This document shows positions 8,566 to 16,714 of a stretch of 64,000 nt of DNA, piece after piece. Below the pieces are notes generated by a model. That model saw nothing but the letters and a program-made list of their open reading frames with translations. It ran no database searches and was not told the origin of the DNA. The stretch covers positions 1 to 64,000 of the forward strand of contig NZ_JAUYWA010000014.1 in NCBI RefSeq assembly GCF_030689025.1, written 5' to 3'. The first letter of the stretch is position 1. Each line of letters opens with the position of its first letter. The position numbers and the translations under genes are program-made. The stretch is from Oceanobacter sp. 1_MG-2023. Its GTDB lineage: Bacteria; Pseudomonadota; Gammaproteobacteria; Pseudomonadales; Oceanobacteraceae.

Positions 8566-9306
8566 ATGACTGCGCCTGTTCTGGATATGAAAACCGGGAT
8601 GACGCCACTGACCACGCTGACATTTCACAGCACCGAGCCAGACGTCATCAGTGCCGACTTGCAACGCCGGCGATCAGAAGCTCCGGCCTTGTTCCAGGGG
8701 CTTCCTTGTCTGATCTCCTTACAGGAGCTGGACCCGGAACACACCAGTCTGGCCAGTCTTACCACATTACTGCGCCAGCATGGACTTGTTCCTGTAGGTG
8801 TACGCTACAGCTCGGAAGCCTGGCAAGCGGCCTGCAAAGCCTTGTGCCTGGCAGATTTTGGCCACTCATCGGTCAAAACCGTGCGGCAAAAACCAGCGGC
8901 AGTGCCAGCAGAGGCGGAACAGGCCGTCAGTGAGCAGAAAACCCGCGGCCTGGGACTGGAAGCACAGACGATCCCCGCCCGAGCGATTAAAGTGCACAAC
9001 AGCAATGTCCGCTCCGGTCAGCAGCTTTATTTTGATGGCGACCTGATCGTAATGGGTACCATCAGCCCCGGTGCAGAAGTACTGGCAACCGGTGATATAC
9101 AGATTATGGGCAGGTTGCGCGGCAAGGCACTGGCAGGCGTCAAGGGTAATCCGGACGCAATGATCAGCTGTTTACAATTTGATGCCCAGCTGGTCGCTAT
9201 TGCTGGCCAGTACCAATTATTTGAAGACGATCACCCCTTAAAAAACAGCAGCGTGCTGGTCCGGCTGGTTGATGACCACTTAACCCTCACCGGCTCGGAT
9301 AAATAA
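8566..9306 (+). CDS. minC: Septum site-determining protein MinC
   Basis: A 246-residue inhibitor of FtsZ assembly, the effector of the Min system. The N-terminal domain (about 1-105) is the FtsZ-antagonising part; after a linker, the C-terminal beta-helix (about 140-240) carries the conserved motif VRSGQQLYFDGDLIVMGTIS and the segment ending in the MinD-binding face. It works at the membrane together with MinD to block division away from midcell. The gene starts one base after hopJ and is followed 22 bases later by minD, so the three are presumably cotranscribed. Confidence 0.93.
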   Translation: MTAPVLDMKTGMTPLTTLTFHSTEPDVISADLQRRRSEAPALFQGLPCLISLQELDPEHTSLASLTTLLRQHGLVPVGVRYSSEAWQAACKALCLADFGHSSVKTVRQKPAAVPAEAEQAVSEQKTRGLGLEAQTIPARAIKVHNSNVRSGQQLYFDGDLIVMGTISPGAEVLATGDIQIMGRLRGKALAGVKGNPDAMISCLQFDAQLVAIAGQYQLFEDDHPLKNSSVLVRLVDDHLTLTGSDK

Positions 9307-9328
9307 CCAAATTGGCAGGATGAATACC

Positions 9329-10135
9329 GTGGCAAAAATAATCGTGGTGACCTCCGGAAAAGGCGGAGTAGGAAAGACAACCACCAGCGCTGCGTTTGCA
9401 GCAGCATTGGCCATGCAGAACCACAAAACCGTTGTGATCGATTTTGATGTGGGCCTGCGTAATCTCGATCTGGTCATGGGCTGTGAGCGCCGGGTTGTGT
9501 ACGACTTTGTTAACCTGATCCAGGGTGAATCCACCTTGTCCCAAACCCTGATCAAAGACAAGCGACTCGACAATCTTTACGTACTGCCCGCCTCACAAAC
9601 CAGAGACAAGGATGCACTGAGCCTGGAAGGCGTCGAACGAGTGCTCAATGAGCTGGCAGAAACCTTTGAATTTATTATCTGTGACTCACCTGCCGGAATC
9701 GAGCACGGAGCCCAGATGGCGCTCTATTTTGCGGAAGAAGCCATTATTGTCACCAACCCGGAAGTCTCTTCGGTACGGGATTCGGATCGCATTATTGGTA
9801 TTCTGCAAAGCAAGTCCCGTGTCGCCGCACAAGGCGGCTCAGTCAAGGAACACTTGCTGCTGACCCGTTACAACCCGGAGCGGGTTGAGCGTGGAGAAAT
9901 GCTCTCCGTCACCGATGTCGAAGACATCCTCGCCATCCCGTTACTGGGAGTGATCCCAGAGTCTGAAGCCGTGCTCAAAGCTTCCAACCAGGGCGTGCCG
10001 GTTGTGCACGACAGCGACAGCGATGCCGGTCAGGCCTATGCCGACTCCGTTGCCCGCTACCTCGGCGAAGATCGCCCACACCGTTTTCTTGAAAAGCAGA
10101 AAAAAGGCTTCCTGAAACGGGTTTTTGGAGGTTGA
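9329..10135 (+). CDS. minD: Septum site-determining ATPase MinD
   Basis: A 268-residue ParA/MinD-type ATPase that recruits MinC to the membrane and oscillates with MinE. The deviant Walker A motif GKGGVGKT is at residues 10-17; the C-terminal amphipathic membrane-targeting helix (GFLKRVFGG) is intact. I start at GTG 9329 instead of the ATG three codons earlier because the protein then begins MAKIIVVTSG, matching the family's normal start, and AGGA lies nine bases before it. It lies one base before minE. Confidence 0.94.
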   Translation: MAKIIVVTSGKGGVGKTTTSAAFAAALAMQNHKTVVIDFDVGLRNLDLVMGCERRVVYDFVNLIQGESTLSQTLIKDKRLDNLYVLPASQTRDKDALSLEGVERVLNELAETFEFIICDSPAGIEHGAQMALYFAEEAIIVTNPEVSSVRDSDRIIGILQSKSRVAAQGGSVKEHLLLTRYNPERVERGEMLSVTDVEDILAIPLLGVIPESEAVLKASNQGVPVVHDSDSDAGQAYADSVARYLGEDRPHRFLEKQKKGFLKRVFGG

Positions 10136-10136
10136 T

Positions 10137-10388
10137 ATGAGTTTGTTAAAACGATTCCGAAAAGACGACACCAGCTCCGCATCCGTTGCCAAAGAACGGT
10201 TGCGGGTGCTGGTTGCCCACGACCGCTTACGTAACAATGGCCCCGACTACCTGCCCCAGCTGGAACGGGAAATACTGGCGGTGATTCGGAAATACGTCGA
10301 GATCGGCGACAAAGACGTCAACGTGCACCTGGAAAACCATGGCCAGACATCCATTCTTGAACTTAATGTCACTCTGCCGGACCGCTAG
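10137..10388 (+). CDS. minE: Min topological specificity factor MinE
   Basis: An 83-residue protein that stimulates MinD ATPase and drives pole-to-pole oscillation. The N-terminal amphipathic segment (MSLLKRF), the anti-MinCD helix containing AKERLRVLVAHDR (about 19-31) and the dimerisation beta-domain are all present. GGAGG lies five bases before ATG 10137. It is the last gene of the operon; a terminator-like hairpin follows. Confidence 0.94.
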   Translation: MSLLKRFRKDDTSSASVAKERLRVLVAHDRLRNNGPDYLPQLEREILAVIRKYVEIGDKDVNVHLENHGQTSILELNVTLPDR

Positions 10389-10403
10389 CCTGGGCTTACG
10401 CTG

Positions 10404-10430
10404 AAACGGGCCTGCCCGGTTTTCCTTTGT
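10404..10430 (+). terminator. Probable terminator of the hopJ-minCDE operon
   Basis: A short GC-rich stem, CGGGC-CT-GCCCG (10407-10418), is followed by GTTTTCCTTTGTT. It lies 18 bases after the minE stop. The stem is short and the T tract interrupted, so efficiency is uncertain. Confidence 0.55.
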
Positions 10431-10493
10431 TGTCATGGAAAGCCGGTCTGCCACCACTCATTACGCCACTCGTTCCACCATTCACCTTGCCAC

Positions 10494-11612
10494 TCAAGGC
10501 AACGACAAACCCGCCAGCTTGCACAACAACCGCACAAACGCCAGGCCACTACCCAGCTCAGCGCTTTCATTCATGGTGTGATACCCCGTCGTTGGAATCT
10601 GCAGAGTGGTGCCATCCACCAAGCCTCCAGACGCCGCCACAATACGTCCCATCTCCGTACTGCCCAACGATTTGGCTGCTAACCCGGCCGCAGCCAGCTG
10701 GCGATTTTGCTGTTCAATATAGTCATCCTTGAAGCGGTAGCTCAGCCCCAGCTGCTCACAACCCGAGACCAGCGCCTGGGTCAGTTCATGATTAAACCCG
10801 GCGTTGGCATCCTTGTGGCGCAACACCAGTTGCTGCTGGCTGGCGGCAGCAATATCCGGGTAAGGGCTGGTATCCACCACCACCAGCTGATTGGTTGTAC
10901 CACCAAAGCGCCGAAACCATTCGAGCAAATACCGCCAGCTGCGGCCAGCTTCTTCCTGGGCAGTAAAAAATGCCGTGCCACAGAATCCCAGCTCAAACAA
11001 ATACACCAGCATCGCCGCCGTCAGCACATTATCCAGCTGACCATACAAACGGCCCTGTGCTATCCGTAATCTATCCTGGAACGCAACCGGCGTCCCGGCC
11101 ACCAGATGCGACATACCATCCAGCTCAAAAATCAGGTTATTACGATAAGGGCAAATATAGGCATTACGAATAGTGCCCTGCCCCCGATACGCTCCCGACC
11201 ATGGGTCATAAGCGAACACGCCTTCGTTCACAAAGCGGTCAACAATCTGCAACATCAGTTCTTCCGATACCGAATTGCCCAACAGGTCCGAACGCCCGCC
11301 ACAGACAAAAGCCGCGTACTGGAACTCATTCGGGCCAGTGCATATCAGGCCGTGACGATCAATATGAGCCGAGAACATCAGCGAGTCCGGCTTATTGCCC
11401 TGGGCGACCAACAAGCCCTCATACCAGGTCACACGAGCGCCGCGGTCCTCCAGCTCCCGTTGTAACACCCGGAAAAACGAGTGCTCAGCCCCCACGACCG
11501 ACGGGCTGCGAATCAGGCTTTTGATAATATCCAGCAGGGGCGCTGGCAGAGATACTGACGCTGAGGACGCTGCGACAGACGACAGGCCAGTCAGGGAAGC
11601 AGGTGAGATCAT
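10494..11612 (-). CDS. M42-family (glutamyl aminopeptidase-like) metallopeptidase
   Basis: A 372-residue dinuclear metallopeptidase of the MH clan. Visible metal and catalytic residues are FSAHIDRHG (about 88-96), the bridging Asp in GQLDNVLTAAM (about 190), the catalytic pair in AQEEAG (about 213-218), the Asp of VVDTSPYPD (about 243) and a distal His in TTGYHTMNE (about 343). Such enzymes remove N-terminal residues from peptides in the cytoplasm. I start at ATG 11612, which has AGGA eight bases upstream. The PA3496-family gene lies 83 bases upstream on the same strand, but a hairpin intervenes. Peptide specificity is unknown. Confidence 0.8.
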   Translation of the reverse strand: MISPASLTGLSSVAASSASVSLPAPLLDIIKSLIRSPSVVGAEHSFFRVLQRELEDRGARVTWYEGLLVAQGNKPDSLMFSAHIDRHGLICTGPNEFQYAAFVCGGRSDLLGNSVSEELMLQIVDRFVNEGVFAYDPWSGAYRGQGTIRNAYICPYRNNLIFELDGMSHLVAGTPVAFQDRLRIAQGRLYGQLDNVLTAAMLVYLFELGFCGTAFFTAQEEAGRSWRYLLEWFRRFGGTTNQLVVVDTSPYPDIAAASQQQLVLRHKDANAGFNHELTQALVSGCEQLGLSYRFKDDYIEQQNRQLAAAGLAAKSLGSTEMGRIVAASGGLVDGTTLQIPTTGYHTMNESAELGSGLAFVRLLCKLAGLSLP

Positions 11613-11664
11613 GGGATATCCTGGCAAAAACAATCAATCAATCAATCAGAAAGCATCATCAACA

Positions 11665-11688
11665 ATGCCGTTCAGAATCGAACGGCAT
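11665..11688 (-). terminator. Hairpin after the PA3496-family gene
   Basis: A perfect 9-base stem, ATGCCGTTC and GAACGGCAT, with a six-base loop, lies 7 bases after the stop of the small gene. There is no strong T tract on the minus strand, so it may be a weak terminator or processing site. Confidence 0.5.
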
Positions 11689-11694
11689 CCCGGA

Positions 11695-11871
11695 CTAATC
11701 CGCAAAATCGATATCAAAACCGAGCAGTTCTTCCAGCATCTTGTGCTCCAGAATCGCCTCAGCCCGACGCTTTTTACGTTCGTAATCTTCACTACGATGA
11801 CGCAAGCGCCGCGGAGGCATATCCTCATCGTTATCGCGATCAATATCAGATTCATGAGTAGACGGGCGCAT
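11695..11871 (-). CDS. PA3496-family small protein (58 residues)
   Basis: A very short gene. It encodes a 58-residue, highly charged protein beginning MRPSTHESDIDRDND, with a basic centre PPRRLRHRSEDYERKKRR and an acidic C-terminus ELLGFDIDFAD. The composition and C-terminal pattern match the PA3496 family, called putative envelope-integrity proteins in pseudomonads and relatives. A near-ideal AAGGAGG stands five bases before the ATG, strong evidence that it is translated. No signal peptide or membrane segment is visible. Exact role unknown. Confidence 0.8.
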   Translation of the reverse strand: MRPSTHESDIDRDNDEDMPPRRLRHRSEDYERKKRRAEAILEHKMLEELLGFDIDFAD

Positions 11872-12066
11872 GGGGACCTCCTTGGGTTAATAACGCGAGA
11901 CACCGTATCAATTGCGTGGTTTATCCAGAGATGCGAACAATGAAAAGCGAATTTTTGCCATCTTCTCGAGAAGAATAATTTGCTGGTGTTTGCCTGGGCA
12001 CAAGGCCATTATCGGTGCCCCGACCTATTCCTCCTCCGCAGCAACCACTGAGTCCCCTCCTCCATT

Positions 12067-12720
12067 TTGAATACCTCTTTGTTCCAATATATTGAAGAGC
12101 AACTGTTGAGCAATGGCCTGGCGGTCTGCCAACCCTTTGACTTGCAACTGCCACTCACACCGCTGGCCGAACTGTCACAGCAACTGCGCACCCGGGTAAT
12201 GAACCTGGACGAACAAAAGCTGCAATTGGCCGGCACCGGGCGCGAACAGGCCCACCAGCTGAATCGCCAGATTCGCCGTGACCGGATTCGTTGGCTGACC
12301 CAGGAAAACCCGGCAGAAAAAGCCTGGCTCGACTTTATGGCGCAGCTGCAGCAACACCTCAACCGTACCTTGCTGTTAGGGCTGTTCAGTTATGAATGCC
12401 ATTTTTCCCATTACCGCCCCGGGGATTTTTATCAGAAGCACAAGGACGCCTTTATTGGCCAGTCCAACCGGGTGCTCAGTACCGTGTTGTATCTCAATCC
12501 GGACTGGCAGGCAGACGAAGGCGGGGAATTACTGATTTATGGCGATGAGGAAAATGACGCCGTGCGCTCTCGGCTGTTGCCGCAGTTTGGCACTCTGGTG
12601 ACCTTTTTAAGCGAAGAATTTCCGCACGAAGTACTGGCAGCCAACCGGCACCGTTACAGTATTGCCGGTTGGTTTCGTTTAAACAGCAGTGTCAGTCACC
12701 GGGTCGACCCGCCGCGCTAA
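12067..12720 (+). CDS. 2OG-Fe(II) oxygenase (prolyl hydroxylase-like)
   Basis: A 217-residue member of the 2-oxoglutarate/Fe(II) dioxygenase superfamily, SM-20 or PKHD-like. The iron ligands are visible as HKD in FYQKHKDAF (about 118-120) and a distal His in EEFPHEVLA (about 183), followed by an Arg about ten residues on, in HRYSIAGWFR, for 2-oxoglutarate. It starts with TTG at 12067; no ATG or GTG lies between the upstream in-frame TGA (12049) and the domain, and no clear Shine-Dalgarno is seen. It is convergent with acuI. The substrate, perhaps a protein residue, is not evident. Confidence 0.75.
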   Translation: MNTSLFQYIEEQLLSNGLAVCQPFDLQLPLTPLAELSQQLRTRVMNLDEQKLQLAGTGREQAHQLNRQIRRDRIRWLTQENPAEKAWLDFMAQLQQHLNRTLLLGLFSYECHFSHYRPGDFYQKHKDAFIGQSNRVLSTVLYLNPDWQADEGGELLIYGDEENDAVRSRLLPQFGTLVTFLSEEFPHEVLAANRHRYSIAGWFRLNSSVSHRVDPPR

Positions 12721-12816
12721 GCAGCGCAATGGCCAGCCAACGCCGGGGCAACACTCGATACAACACTCAAGACAGCACAGAAAATGGCACCGGGGAGATA
12801 CCCGGGCCAGTCACCA

Positions 12817-13797
12817 TCAGTCCAGTGCAACCACAATCCGGCCTCGCACTTTACCCGCCAGCAAATCGGAGGCTGTCTCGATCACCTGTTCCAGGCCAAT
12901 TTCCCGTGTAATACCCGCCAGCATCTCAGCATCCACCAGCTCCGCCAGTTGCTTCCAGGCCGCCAAACGATCGGCTTTTGGCCGCATCACACTGTCGACA
13001 CCAGCCAGAGTGATCCCCCGCAAAATAAAGGGCATCACCGTCGCAGGCAGATCCGCACCCTGAGCCAGGCCACACGCCGCCACGGTACCGCCATAACGAG
13101 TGCCGGCCAGTACATTCGCCAGGGTATGACTGCCTACCGAATCCACCGCCCCGGCCCATTGTTCTTTCTGCAACGGTTTGCCCGGCTCTGAGAGCAACTG
13201 CCGCTCAATAATATCGGCAGCGCCCAACTGTTTCAGATAATCCGCTTCCTCTGGACGGCCGGTCGAAGCAATCACCCGATACCCCAGACGCGACAACAAA
13301 CCAATGGCAAAACTGCCTACACCGCCATTGGCACCGGTAACCAGAATATCCCCTTGATCCGGTGTCACGCCGTTACGTTGCAAAGCCTGCACACACAACA
13401 TGGCGGTATAACCCGCAGTACCAATCGACATTGCCTGCTGACCCGACAAGCCTTCTGGCAGAGGAATCAGCCAGTCGCTGTTCAGTCGTGCTCGCTGCGC
13501 CAGACCACCACTGTGCACTTCCCCGACCCCAAAGCCGTTTAACAGCACCGTATCACCGACAGCAAAAGCCTCGCTGCTGCAGGATTCCACCGTGCCGACC
13601 AGGTCGATACCGGGAGTCAAAGGAAAACGGCGCACGACCGGAGCCTTGCCCGTAAGCGCCAGGCCATCTTTGTAGTTAAGCGTGGAATAATGCACTTTGA
13701 CCGTTACATCCCCTTCGGGTAATGCACTGTCGTCCAGCTGTGTCAGCTCGGCACGATAGCCTTGGTCATCCTTATTGATCTGGATTGCCTTGAACAT
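12817..13797 (-). CDS. acuI: Acrylyl-CoA reductase, YhdH/AcuI type
   Basis: A 326-residue zinc-free medium-chain reductase that uses NADPH to reduce acryloyl-CoA to propanoyl-CoA, detoxifying this electrophile. Characteristic segments are YSTLNYKDGLALTG (about 38-51), the GroES-like domain and the Rossmann motif VTGANGGVGSFA (about 153-164). GGAG lies eight bases before the ATG. It is preceded, in the same direction, by a TetR gene of AcuR type, and both have the same palindromic operator upstream. In marine bacteria this pair is tied to metabolism of dimethylsulfoniopropionate or acrylate; no DMSP lyase gene is in the window. Confidence 0.88.
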   Translation of the reverse strand: MFKAIQINKDDQGYRAELTQLDDSALPEGDVTVKVHYSTLNYKDGLALTGKAPVVRRFPLTPGIDLVGTVESCSSEAFAVGDTVLLNGFGVGEVHSGGLAQRARLNSDWLIPLPEGLSGQQAMSIGTAGYTAMLCVQALQRNGVTPDQGDILVTGANGGVGSFAIGLLSRLGYRVIASTGRPEEADYLKQLGAADIIERQLLSEPGKPLQKEQWAGAVDSVGSHTLANVLAGTRYGGTVAACGLAQGADLPATVMPFILRGITLAGVDSVMRPKADRLAAWKQLAELVDAEMLAGITREIGLEQVIETASDLLAGKVRGRIVVALD

Positions 13798-13838
13798 CAG
13801 AGTCTCCGTCCGGCGCTGCCGGTGTGTTTGGTTAATTT

Positions 13839-13851
13839 AGACTGATCGTCT
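13839..13851 (-). promoter_or_regulatory. Putative AcuR operator before acuI
   Basis: AGACTGATCGTCT, with AGAC/GTCT half sites, inside TTTAGACTGATCGTCTTTTAAT. The same core with one change stands before acuR at 14644. It is 42 bases upstream of the acuI start, in promoter range. Confidence 0.72.
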
Positions 13852-13961
13852 TTTAATAGTGATAAAAAATACCAGCGCTTGCCCAGCAACTTCCTGCGCA
13901 AGGATGGTTGATATCGCCCTCGCCAACCGGCAAGCGACGATCGTTATCGTGGTGGTTTGCC

Positions 13962-14633
13962 TCAGGCATCCACCGCTGGCCTGCGAATCGACCACAGAAA
14001 CCAGTCTCGAAAAAAACGCAGCGGCCGGGTGCTGCCTTCCAGCCGGGCACGCATTACCGCACCTTCCCAACCAACCCAGAAAACATGAGCCAGCATCACA
14101 CAATCCGCGTCGGCCGCAATCAGCTGGGCTTGCTGCGCCCGTTGCAGACATTGCTGTAACTGCTGCTCCCAACCCGCCAGAATATTCTGCAGCGGTTGGC
14201 GCAGACTGTCGGGCAGCTGACCTACTTCCTGCCCCAAGTTGCCAACCAGACAGCCATTACGATACTGATGCCGCTCCATCCAGCTCATGGCACCATCGGT
14301 AAAGTCTTCCAGTTGCTGTAATGGCGTCAGGGCATCGTTGTTAAAACTGCGTGCCAGCACCCGGTCAAAATACTGCCCGTAACTCTCAACCACCGCCGCC
14401 ACATAGGCTTCTTTACTGGCAAAAAAATGGTAGAAAGAACCTTTTGGCACTCCGACCCGTTTTAATACCTGATCGATACCGGTGGCCGTAAAGCCCTGCT
14501 CGGTCAGTACGTCTACGCCACTGCGCACCAATAAGGCGCGGGTCTCGCTGACGCTGCGGCCATCTTTGGGTGGTCGACCACGACGGCGAGAAGCTGGAGC
14601 GGATGAGGAATCGGGTGTCTTGATAATGTTCAT
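13962..14633 (-). CDS. acuR: TetR-family repressor, AcuR type
   Basis: A 223-residue TetR/AcrR regulator. The HTH is at about residues 40-62 (GFTATGIDQVLKRVGVPKGS followed by FYHFFASKE), preceded by a basic arm, SRRRGRPPKDGRS. The C-terminal ligand domain contains NGCLVGNLGQEVG, typical of AcuR-like members that respond to acrylate or acryloyl compounds. I start at ATG 14633; two codons earlier is another ATG. It lies upstream of acuI on the same strand; the shared operator indicates that it represses both itself and acuI. Assignment rests on motif plus context. Confidence 0.8.
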   Translation of the reverse strand: MNIIKTPDSSSAPASRRRGRPPKDGRSVSETRALLVRSGVDVLTEQGFTATGIDQVLKRVGVPKGSFYHFFASKEAYVAAVVESYGQYFDRVLARSFNNDALTPLQQLEDFTDGAMSWMERHQYRNGCLVGNLGQEVGQLPDSLRQPLQNILAGWEQQLQQCLQRAQQAQLIAADADCVMLAHVFWVGWEGAVMRARLEGSTRPLRFFRDWFLWSIRRPAVDA

Positions 14634-14643
14634 GCCCAATATT

Positions 14644-14656
14644 AGACCGATCGTCT
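14644..14656 (-). promoter_or_regulatory. Putative AcuR operator before acuR
   Basis: AGACCGATCGTCT lies 11 bases upstream of the acuR start, within TTAGACCGATCGTCTTATTAAT. It is the near-identical partner of 13839-13851 and suggests autoregulation. Confidence 0.72.
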
Positions 14657-14701
14657 TATTAATGGCAAGACCTCAGCTGAAATAAACATCCAGACCTCAA
14701 G

Positions 14702-14746
14702 CTCCAGCTTCCCAAACTCCAGCTTCCCAAACTCCAGCTTCCCAAA
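14702..14746. repeat. Three tandem copies of a 15-base unit
   Basis: CTCCAGCTTCCCAAA is present three times without interruption or difference between acuR's promoter and the lipoprotein gene. It is non-coding; 15-base tandem units are prone to copy-number change by slippage. Confidence 0.9.
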
Positions 14747-14763
14747 CCCAAAACCCCGGAACG

Positions 14764-15558
14764 TCAGGGCCTCTGTAACTCAATCAGCTCAAACGTCAGG
14801 CTGCCACCCTGAAACATCTCAAGGTCCATTGGTTCTTCACGCTGCAGACGTATCAGGCCAACACCGGGGGCATACCATTCAGACTGCACCACCTCAACCT
14901 CCTGATAACCCAGCCGCGGGTCAGCGTACAACCCAATCCGGCCACGCCCCTCAATCCGGATACAATGCTGGAACTCCCCTGCCGGAGTGCTCAGTACCAG
15001 GCCGGTTTCGGCCACTTCGTAAGTCATAACAAATTCATTATTGCCTTGATTCCAGGCCACATGGCTTTGGGTACTGTGCAGTACATACGGTCGGGTGGTC
15101 TGATTCCAGCTGATGCCCTGCTCCAGTTCATCCGGAGGTGGCATCACCAGCACCGGCTCGGCATCAAGACGAGGTTTTTTTTCAATCAGGGTACGCTTGC
15201 CCACACGATAGGTTCCGCTGAGATCCCGCAACAGATAATAATCCGTACCGTCACTGGTATGACGAACCACCATCTGTGGAGTAGCCATCACCTCTGCCAG
15301 CTCAACCGGGGTATCGATACGCCGGGTTGTCACCTCAAAGCGATGGACACTGCGTTGCTGCTGGCGCGCTTCGGTCACTTGATAGTGCCAGTGCCAGCCG
15401 GGCTGCAACGGGAAATAGTCATCACTGGCCGGAGCCTGGCCGCACCCCGCCAGCAGCGCAGTTATCAACCCGGGCAACAAGACCGGCAATCGCCCGGGCC
15501 CAACATCAGGAGCCGATCCATAAAAACACAGATACCGAAACAACCGCAGGCTACGCAT
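14764..15558 (-). CDS. Lipoprotein, last gene of the ExbB-like operon
   Basis: A 264-residue protein with a signal segment of about 38 residues ending in a lipobox, ITALLAGC, so it is lipidated and probably sits in the outer membrane facing the periplasm. The mature part begins DYFPLQPGWHWHYQV, a pattern seen in all-beta periplasmic lipoproteins, and contains no enzyme motif that I recognise. GGAG lies five bases before the start. It follows the 171-residue membrane protein by eight bases and forms the last gene of a four-gene operon. It could be the outer-membrane partner of the channel encoded upstream; that is inference. Confidence 0.7.
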   Translation of the reverse strand: MRSLRLFRYLCFYGSAPDVGPGRLPVLLPGLITALLAGCGQAPASDDYFPLQPGWHWHYQVTEARQQQRSVHRFEVTTRRIDTPVELAEVMATPQMVVRHTSDGTDYYLLRDLSGTYRVGKRTLIEKKPRLDAEPVLVMPPPDELEQGISWNQTTRPYVLHSTQSHVAWNQGNNEFVMTYEVAETGLVLSTPAGEFQHCIRIEGRGRIGLYADPRLGYQEVEVVQSEWYAPGVGLIRLQREEPMDLEMFQGGSLTFELIELQRP

Positions 15559-15566
15559 TGTGACTC

Positions 15567-16082
15567 CTATTTTTCCGGTAGTGACGGGTCAGGTACAGCC
15601 ACAAACTCAAGATCCAGAGGATGCTCTCCCAGCTGCTGGCGGAAGCGTTTGACCTCGGGCAAGTCGTCACCACCCGCTTTTATCCCCAACTGCAGATTCC
15701 CCGCCTTGGCCCGACGCATGGCACTTTCAACCCGGGCGTGCAGCTCCTGGTCATACGGCAGCTGATAAGCCCGTGGTTCGGGCGCCAGCTGATCCTTGTA
15801 CAAATCAGTCAACCAGAGGTAAATCGCTCCCTCAGTACCATCGCTGTCGTCCGGTTCTTCAATAACGGCAAAATGCAGTAAAAACTTGTCTGGCACCTCA
15901 ACACTCGCGGGCCAGCCCTGGCTGTCTTTCCAGCCCAGATAACTGCCCCAGTACAAGCCAGAGGCCAGCACCAGCAACATCAGTTTGGCTATCACCGACC
16001 AGTGACTGCTGATCAACGCCAGCACCAGCAAGGCCACCATCGCGGTATAGGCCAAAACCAAAAGCAACAGGGTTTCCGTCAT
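15567..16082 (-). CDS. Membrane protein with cytoplasmic or periplasmic tail, unknown
   Basis: A 171-residue protein with two hydrophobic helices at the N-terminus (about 3-25 and 30-48) and a soluble C-terminal part of about 120 residues rich in charged residues. I do not recognise a family. Its start codon overlaps the stop of the preceding gene (ATGA), and the lipoprotein gene follows after eight bases, so it is an integral member of the ExbB-like operon. The soluble part shows mixed alpha/beta patterns (EGAIYLWLTDLYKDQLAPEP) but no catalytic motif. Confidence 0.65.
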   Translation of the reverse strand: MTETLLLLVLAYTAMVALLVLALISSHWSVIAKLMLLVLASGLYWGSYLGWKDSQGWPASVEVPDKFLLHFAVIEEPDDSDGTEGAIYLWLTDLYKDQLAPEPRAYQLPYDQELHARVESAMRRAKAGNLQLGIKAGGDDLPEVKRFRQQLGEHPLDLEFVAVPDPSLPEK

Positions 16083-16714
16083 TTATCCTCTCCCCGAACC
16101 AGGCTTTTTTGCAGCTGGTTGATATTGGTGACTTTGCCTTCCGGCGTAATCGTGAAACGAAAGGCGGTCACTTCATCACCTTCCTTGCTCAGCACTTCGG
16201 TGTGGTAAAACAGCACGTTCATTTTTGGATTCACTTCGGCCAGATACACGGTCGCAGGCACTTCGATACTGTCTGACGAGTGCAGCGGGTCCACTCCCTG
16301 CTGGGTTTTGAAATAATGCAGGTTGACGATGTACTCTCCCGCCGGACGCCCCCGGATGGTCAGCACTTCCTGATTGAGCGGATTACGAACCTCTACGCCA
16401 TTCACCACCTGAACATCGTTAATCATGCCGCGATCATCCCGGTCCAGGTGCATCAATCCAGCCTGGGGTTGTTTGTAGCTCACCTGCTTCCCATCCGGGC
16501 CAGAGACCCAGATATCGACATCGTTGGGATTGCCATCCGGCCAGCTGACCGTAATCAGGAACTCCGCCTTGGGATCAACAATGCCGGTCCTGGCCGGTGG
16601 GTTCAGCAAGATCAATGCAACCAGAAACAGAAAGGTAAAGGTCAGCAGCGCGTTAAACAGTAAGTCGGTAAAGGGGTCGATGTCCGTATGTGTGTTATGA
16701 CGGAACAACGCCAT
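16079..16714 (-). CDS. TolR/ExbD-like single-span protein with YfaP-like beta domain
   Basis: A 211-residue protein. Residues about 10-38 (DIDPFTDLLFNALLTFTFLF and following) form one transmembrane helix after a short cytoplasmic tail, with an Asp at the membrane entrance as in ExbD, TolR and MotB. In place of the usual TolR or OmpA-like domain, residues about 50-130 carry a DUF2135/YfaP-like pattern, DVDIWVSGPDG then LDRDDRG, resembling a beta sandwich of secreted proteins. The start MALFRHN at 16714 overlaps the upstream stop (ATGA). With the channel gene before it, this looks like a stator pair whose periplasmic load-bearing domain has been exchanged. Function unknown. Confidence 0.68.
   Translation of the reverse strand: MALFRHNTHTDIDPFTDLLFNALLTFTFLFLVALILLNPPARTGIVDPKAEFLITVSWPDGNPNDVDIWVSGPDGKQVSYKQPQAGLMHLDRDDRGMINDVQVVNGVEVRNPLNQEVLTIRGRPAGEYIVNLHYFKTQQGVDPLHSSDSIEVPATVYLAEVNPKMNVLFYHTEVLSKEGDEVTAFRFTITPEGKVTNINQLQKSLVRGEDK

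Noticed and set aside
14702..14746. Possible CRISPR array
   Set aside because: The 15-base units are contiguous with no spacers and no cas genes exist in the window.
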